Source: Acidobacteriota bacterium (GTDB lineage Bacteria > Acidobacteriota > Terriglobia > Acidiferrales > 2-02-FULL-67-57). Taken from it: DNA of 8,257 nucleotides. Position 1 is the first letter of the stretch; each line of letters begins with the position of its first letter. The stretch spans positions 1 through 8,257 of the forward strand of contig JACPRL010000117.1 of the NCBI GenBank assembly GCA_016189965.1, read 5' to 3'. The notes beneath the pieces were generated by a model. The model saw nothing but the letters and a program-made list of their open reading frames with translations. It was not told the DNA's origin and did not search any database. Positions 5,391-8,257 of the stretch are shown here, one piece after another. The translations under genes and the position numbers were made by a program.

Positions 5391-6866
5391 GTGGGCTTCG
5401 GCGCGCTCGACCTGGCCATCGTCATTGTCTATCTGCTTGGCGTCACCCTTCTCGGCGCTCACTTCCGCCACGGTCAGCGCAACGTCCGCGACTACTTTCT
5501 CGGCGGCGGCGAAGCGCCTGCGTGGGCCGTTTGCCTCTCCATCGTCGCCACCGAGACCTCCACACTGACCATCATCGGGACGCCGGCGCTAGCCTACGCG
5601 GGCAACCTCGCCTTCCTCCAACTGGTCTTCGGCTACATCCTCGCCCGCTTCATCATCAGCTTCCTGCTCCTGCCGCTCTATTTCACCGGCCAGCTCTACA
5701 CCGCCTACCAGTACATCGAGCAGCGCTTCGGCGGGCTGACGCGGCGGCTGGCCGCGGGACTGTTCCTGGTCACCCGCGCACTCGCCGACGGGGTGCGCAT
5801 CTGGGCCATCGCCATCGTGATTCAACTTCTGCTGCCGCGGCTGCTGGGCCTGGCCACGGGCGAGCAGGCGCCGGTAACGGCGGTCACCGCCGTGCTGGTC
5901 GTCATGGCCTTGACGCTCGTCTACACCTTCCTCGGCGGGATGAAGGCGGTCATCTGGACCGACGTGGTGCAGTTCTTCATCTACATCGCCGGCGGCCTGC
6001 TGGCGTTCTGGAGCCTGCTCAGAGCCATTCCCGGCGGCTGGGCCACCGTGGCGCGGGAGGCCGGCGAAAAACTGACTCTGTTTGATTTTTCCTTCGCCTG
6101 GGACAAGGAGTTCACCTTCTGGGCGGGAGTGCTCGGCGGCACCTTCTTGAGCCTGGCCAGCCATGGCACCGACCAGTTGATGGTGCAGCGGCTGCTCGCC
6201 ACGCGCCAGTTGCGCCACAGCCGACAGGCACTCATTGCCAGCGGCTTCGTGGTGTTCGCCCAGTTCCTACTTTTTCTTCTTATCGGCGTCCTGCTCTCGG
6301 TCTATTACACCCACCAGCCGCTGGCGCAGTCCTTCGCGAGCGGCGACCACATCTTTCCCGCCTATATGGTCAACCACCTGCCGGCGGGGGTGAGCGGCCT
6401 GATGGTGGCGGGGGTGCTGGCGGCGGCGATGTCCACCTCCAGCTCGACGCTGAACTCGCTGGCCGCTTCGACGCTGGTGGACTTCTATGAGCCGCTGCGG
6501 CGACCGCCGGAGGACCCGGCCGCGGCCCTCCGCCGCGCCCGCTGGACGACGCTGCTCTGGGGCGCGGTACTGACTGGGCTCGCTCTGCTGGCCCGCGACT
6601 GGGGACCCGTGCTCACCGCCGGCCTCACCATCGCTTCCTTCACCTACGGGGCACTGCTGGGGCTGTTTCTGCTCGGCCGCCTGGCTCCGTCGGCCACTCC
6701 CGCCGGCGCGGCCGTGGGGATGCTTGCCGGCCTGGCCGGGATGCTGTGCGTCAAGCTGTTCACCCCGCTGGCGTGGACCTGGTACGTGCTGGTCGGAACC
6801 GGCATCACATTCTCCGTCGGCCTGGTGGCGAGCCGCCTCGTCGGCAGGCCCGCGAGTACGCGATGA
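5391..6866 (+). CDS. Sodium:solute symporter family (SSS/SLC5-type) transporter
   Basis: An inner-membrane protein of 491 residues with about 13 hydrophobic helices, the usual SSS size and layout. Family landmarks in order: YFLGGGEAPAW (35-45), the ATETST unwound-helix region (53-58), YTFLGGMKAVIWTD (178-191), HGTDQLMVQR (258-267), and MSTSSSTLNS (347-356). By comparison with PutP Ser340/Thr341, Ser348 and Thr349 are the likely Na2-site ligands, so coupling to sodium is expected. The start is a GTG preceded by GGAGAGG at 5382-5388. The substrate is not readable from the sequence. The divergent amino-sugar kinase suggests a sugar or amino sugar; the coupled amino-acid permease leaves an amino acid or other organic acid possible. 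The end overlaps the permease start by 4 nt (ATGA). General resemblance is to NIS-like SLC5 proteins, a tentative assignment. Confidence 0.92.
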   Translation: MGFGALDLAIVIVYLLGVTLLGAHFRHGQRNVRDYFLGGGEAPAWAVCLSIVATETSTLTIIGTPALAYAGNLAFLQLVFGYILARFIISFLLLPLYFTGQLYTAYQYIEQRFGGLTRRLAAGLFLVTRALADGVRIWAIAIVIQLLLPRLLGLATGEQAPVTAVTAVLVVMALTLVYTFLGGMKAVIWTDVVQFFIYIAGGLLAFWSLLRAIPGGWATVAREAGEKLTLFDFSFAWDKEFTFWAGVLGGTFLSLASHGTDQLMVQRLLATRQLRHSRQALIASGFVVFAQFLLFLLIGVLLSVYYTHQPLAQSFASGDHIFPAYMVNHLPAGVSGLMVAGVLAAAMSTSSSTLNSLAASTLVDFYEPLRRPPEDPAAALRRARWTTLLWGAVLTGLALLARDWGPVLTAGLTIASFTYGALLGLFLLGRLAPSATPAGAAVGMLAGLAGMLCVKLFTPLAWTWYVLVGTGITFSVGLVASRLVGRPASTR

Positions 6867-8239
6867 CGAAGAACTCCGAACTCATCCGCGGCCTGGGGCT
6901 GGTGGGGGCCGGCTCCATCGTCGCCGGCAGCATCATCGGCACCGGCATTTTCCTGGTTCCGTCGTCCATGGCGCGCCAGGTGGACTCGGTGGGACTGGTG
7001 TTTGCGGTGTGGATCGTCGGCGGGGTGTTGTCGCTGGCCGGCGCGCTCAGTTACGCCGAGCTGGGTGCCGCGATGCCGGAGGCCGGCGGCGAATACGTTT
7101 TCCTCCGCCGCGCCTACGGGCCGCTCTGGGGGTTTCTCTATGGCTGGGAGCAGTTCGTCATCGGCAAGACGGGCTCGATCGCCACCATCTCGACGGCCTT
7201 CGCCGTGTTCCTGGGCTACTTTTTCGGCGGGCTCGACCAGAGACTCGTGGGCGCGGGCGCCTTCTCGCTCACCGGGGCGCAGGTCATTTCGCTCGTCGCT
7301 ATCATCGGCCTGACAGTGGTCAACTACCTGGGCATCATCGTCGGCGGGGCGGTGCAGACGGTTTTTACCATCCTGAAGGTGGTCGCCATCCTCGGGTTGG
7401 TGGTTCTCGGTTTTGCCCTCGGCCAGGGCAGTGGGCAGAACTTCTCGCCCTTCTTCGCGGCTCCGCGCAGCGCGGACACGCTGAGCGCCTTCGGCGTCGC
7501 GCTGGTGGCGGCGCTGTGGGCCTACGACGGGTGGAACAACCTGACCATGGTGGGCGGGGAGGTGCGGGAGCCGGAGCGCAACATTCCCCGCGCTCTGATC
7601 TTCGGCGTGCTGGGCGTGGGAGTGGTCTACATGCTGGCCAACGCCGTCTACTTCTACATCCTGCCGCTGGAGGCGGTGAAAGCCTCGCCGCGCGTGGCTC
7701 AGGATGTGGCGCGCGCGTTTCTGGGCGAAGCCGGCGGCGTGGTGATTACCATCGGAGCGCTGATTTCGACTTTCGCCACGCTCAACGGCGCCATCCTAAG
7801 CGGCGCCCGCGTGCCCTATGCCATGGCGCGCGACCGCCTCTTCTTCCGCCACATGGCCAACGTCCACCCCGTGCACCGCAGCCCCGCCAAGGCGCTCCTC
7901 CTGCAGTGCGTCCTCTCCTGCGTTCTCATCCTCATCTTCGGCCAGTACCCGGACGCCTTTGACCGGCTCTTCACCTACACCATTTTCGGATTGTGGATCT
8001 TCTACGGAATGGCGACGGCGGCAGTGTTCGTGCTGCGCCGCAAGGAGCCCGACCTGCCGCGGCCCTACCGGACGCTGGGCTATCCCTGGGTGCCGGGCCT
8101 CTTCGTCATCGTCGCTGCGATTTTCTGTCTCAACACCGCGGTGCGCAGCCCGAAGGAAACCGGCCTGGGGTTGGCGTTCCTGGCGGCGGGACTGCCGTTC
8201 TATTGGTTCTGGCGCCGCCGTGCAGAACGGGAAGCATAG
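6863..8239 (+). CDS. APC-superfamily amino acid permease
   Basis: An inner-membrane protein of 458 residues with about 12 hydrophobic helices, typical of the AA_permease_2/LAT-like branch. IIGTGIF (24-30) is the broken first helix that binds the amino-acid backbone. SYAELGAAMPEAGGEY (63-78) is the conserved helix 2-3 segment, WAYDGWNN (219-226) the substrate-contacting sixth helix, followed by EVREPERNIPRAL (233-245), and ARVPYAMARD (315-324) lies in the later cytoplasmic loop. The expected role is amino-acid uptake or exchange; specificity is unknown. The ATG overlaps the symporter stop in ATGA, and there is no strong Shine-Dalgarno site, so translation probably depends on ribosomes finishing the symporter. 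A longer in-frame start at 6746 would overlap the symporter by 121 nt and is rejected. The stop codon is inside the first unit of a 9-bp tandem repeat. Confidence 0.93.
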   Translation: MTKNSELIRGLGLVGAGSIVAGSIIGTGIFLVPSSMARQVDSVGLVFAVWIVGGVLSLAGALSYAELGAAMPEAGGEYVFLRRAYGPLWGFLYGWEQFVIGKTGSIATISTAFAVFLGYFFGGLDQRLVGAGAFSLTGAQVISLVAIIGLTVVNYLGIIVGGAVQTVFTILKVVAILGLVVLGFALGQGSGQNFSPFFAAPRSADTLSAFGVALVAALWAYDGWNNLTMVGGEVREPERNIPRALIFGVLGVGVVYMLANAVYFYILPLEAVKASPRVAQDVARAFLGEAGGVVITIGALISTFATLNGAILSGARVPYAMARDRLFFRHMANVHPVHRSPAKALLLQCVLSCVLILIFGQYPDAFDRLFTYTIFGLWIFYGMATAAVFVLRRKEPDLPRPYRTLGYPWVPGLFVIVAAIFCLNTAVRSPKETGLGLAFLAAGLPFYWFWRRRAEREA

Positions 8240-8257
8240 GAAGCAGAGGAAGCAGAG
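8231..8257. repeat. Three tandem 9-bp units GAAGCAGAG at the window edge
   Basis: The units are GAAGCATAG, GAAGCAGAG and GAAGCAGAG, and the array may continue past the window. They are in frame with the permease gene; each intact unit would encode Glu-Ala-Glu. The first unit differs by one base (GAG to TAG), which makes the stop codon. Confidence 0.7.

Noticed and set aside
4037..6085. Long plus-strand open frame over the kinase and the start of the symporter
   Set aside because: The product is Pro/Arg-rich low-complexity sequence, antisense to the kinase and out of frame with the symporter.
5589..6218. Minus-strand open frame inside the symporter gene
   Set aside because: It is antisense to conserved transmembrane segments, rich in Glu, Gln and Gly, with no start signal.
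6724..7962. Plus-strand open frame overlapping the symporter end and the permease
   Set aside because: It is an out-of-frame shadow of the permease with Arg/Gly/Pro-rich composition, whereas the permease frame shows intact family motifs and membrane helices.

Overview
The window is GC-rich, densely coded bacterial chromosome. Third codon positions are mostly G or C, Shine-Dalgarno-like sites precede several genes, and at least one promoter has a perfect -10 box. There is no RNA gene, CRISPR array, transposase or phage gene. Gene content, GC bias and repeat-filled spacers fit an environmental lineage such as Acidobacteriota. That placement is inference; no marker gene is present to settle it.

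Layout. (1) Minus strand, 1-1128: a methyltransferase with the hallmarks of protein arginine methyltransferases (PRMTs), joined to an N-terminal winged-helix/PqqD-like domain; its 3' end lies beyond the window. (2) 1129-1249: spacer with a GC-rich terminator hairpin flanked by two short arrays of 7-bp tandem units. (3) Minus strand, 1250-2593: an exported TPR-like protein with an OB-fold-like C-terminal part and an RGG-type tail. (4) 2594-2785: divergent promoter region. (5) Plus strand, 2786-3493: a classical short-chain dehydrogenase/reductase, converging on the next gene across a 20-nt gap occupied by another 7-bp array. (6) Minus strand, 3514-4284: an alpha-helical repeat protein with an internal duplication. 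(7) 4296-4351: two hairpins sharing a TTCA loop, one of which contains the stop codon of the gene upstream. (8) Minus strand, 4344-5285: a BadF/BcrA-family N-acetylglucosamine-kinase-like protein. (9) Plus strand, 5391-8239: a Na+/solute symporter and an APC amino-acid permease joined by an ATGA stop/start overlap. The window ends in a 9-bp tandem repeat whose first unit carries the permease stop codon.

How the genes may work together. The sugar kinase and symporter are divergent across about 100 bp, and the symporter is translationally coupled to an amino-acid permease. This suggests uptake and phosphorylation of amino sugars plus uptake of amino acids, as in scavenging of cell-wall or chitin material. 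The second theme is a PRMT-like enzyme encoded next to a protein with an Arg-Gly-Gly tail, which suggests an enzyme-substrate pair but is unproven. No complete, obviously new system is visible. The most unusual items are the PRMT-like fusion with its RGG neighbour, the heptamer arrays, and the paired hairpins at the kinase stop codon.
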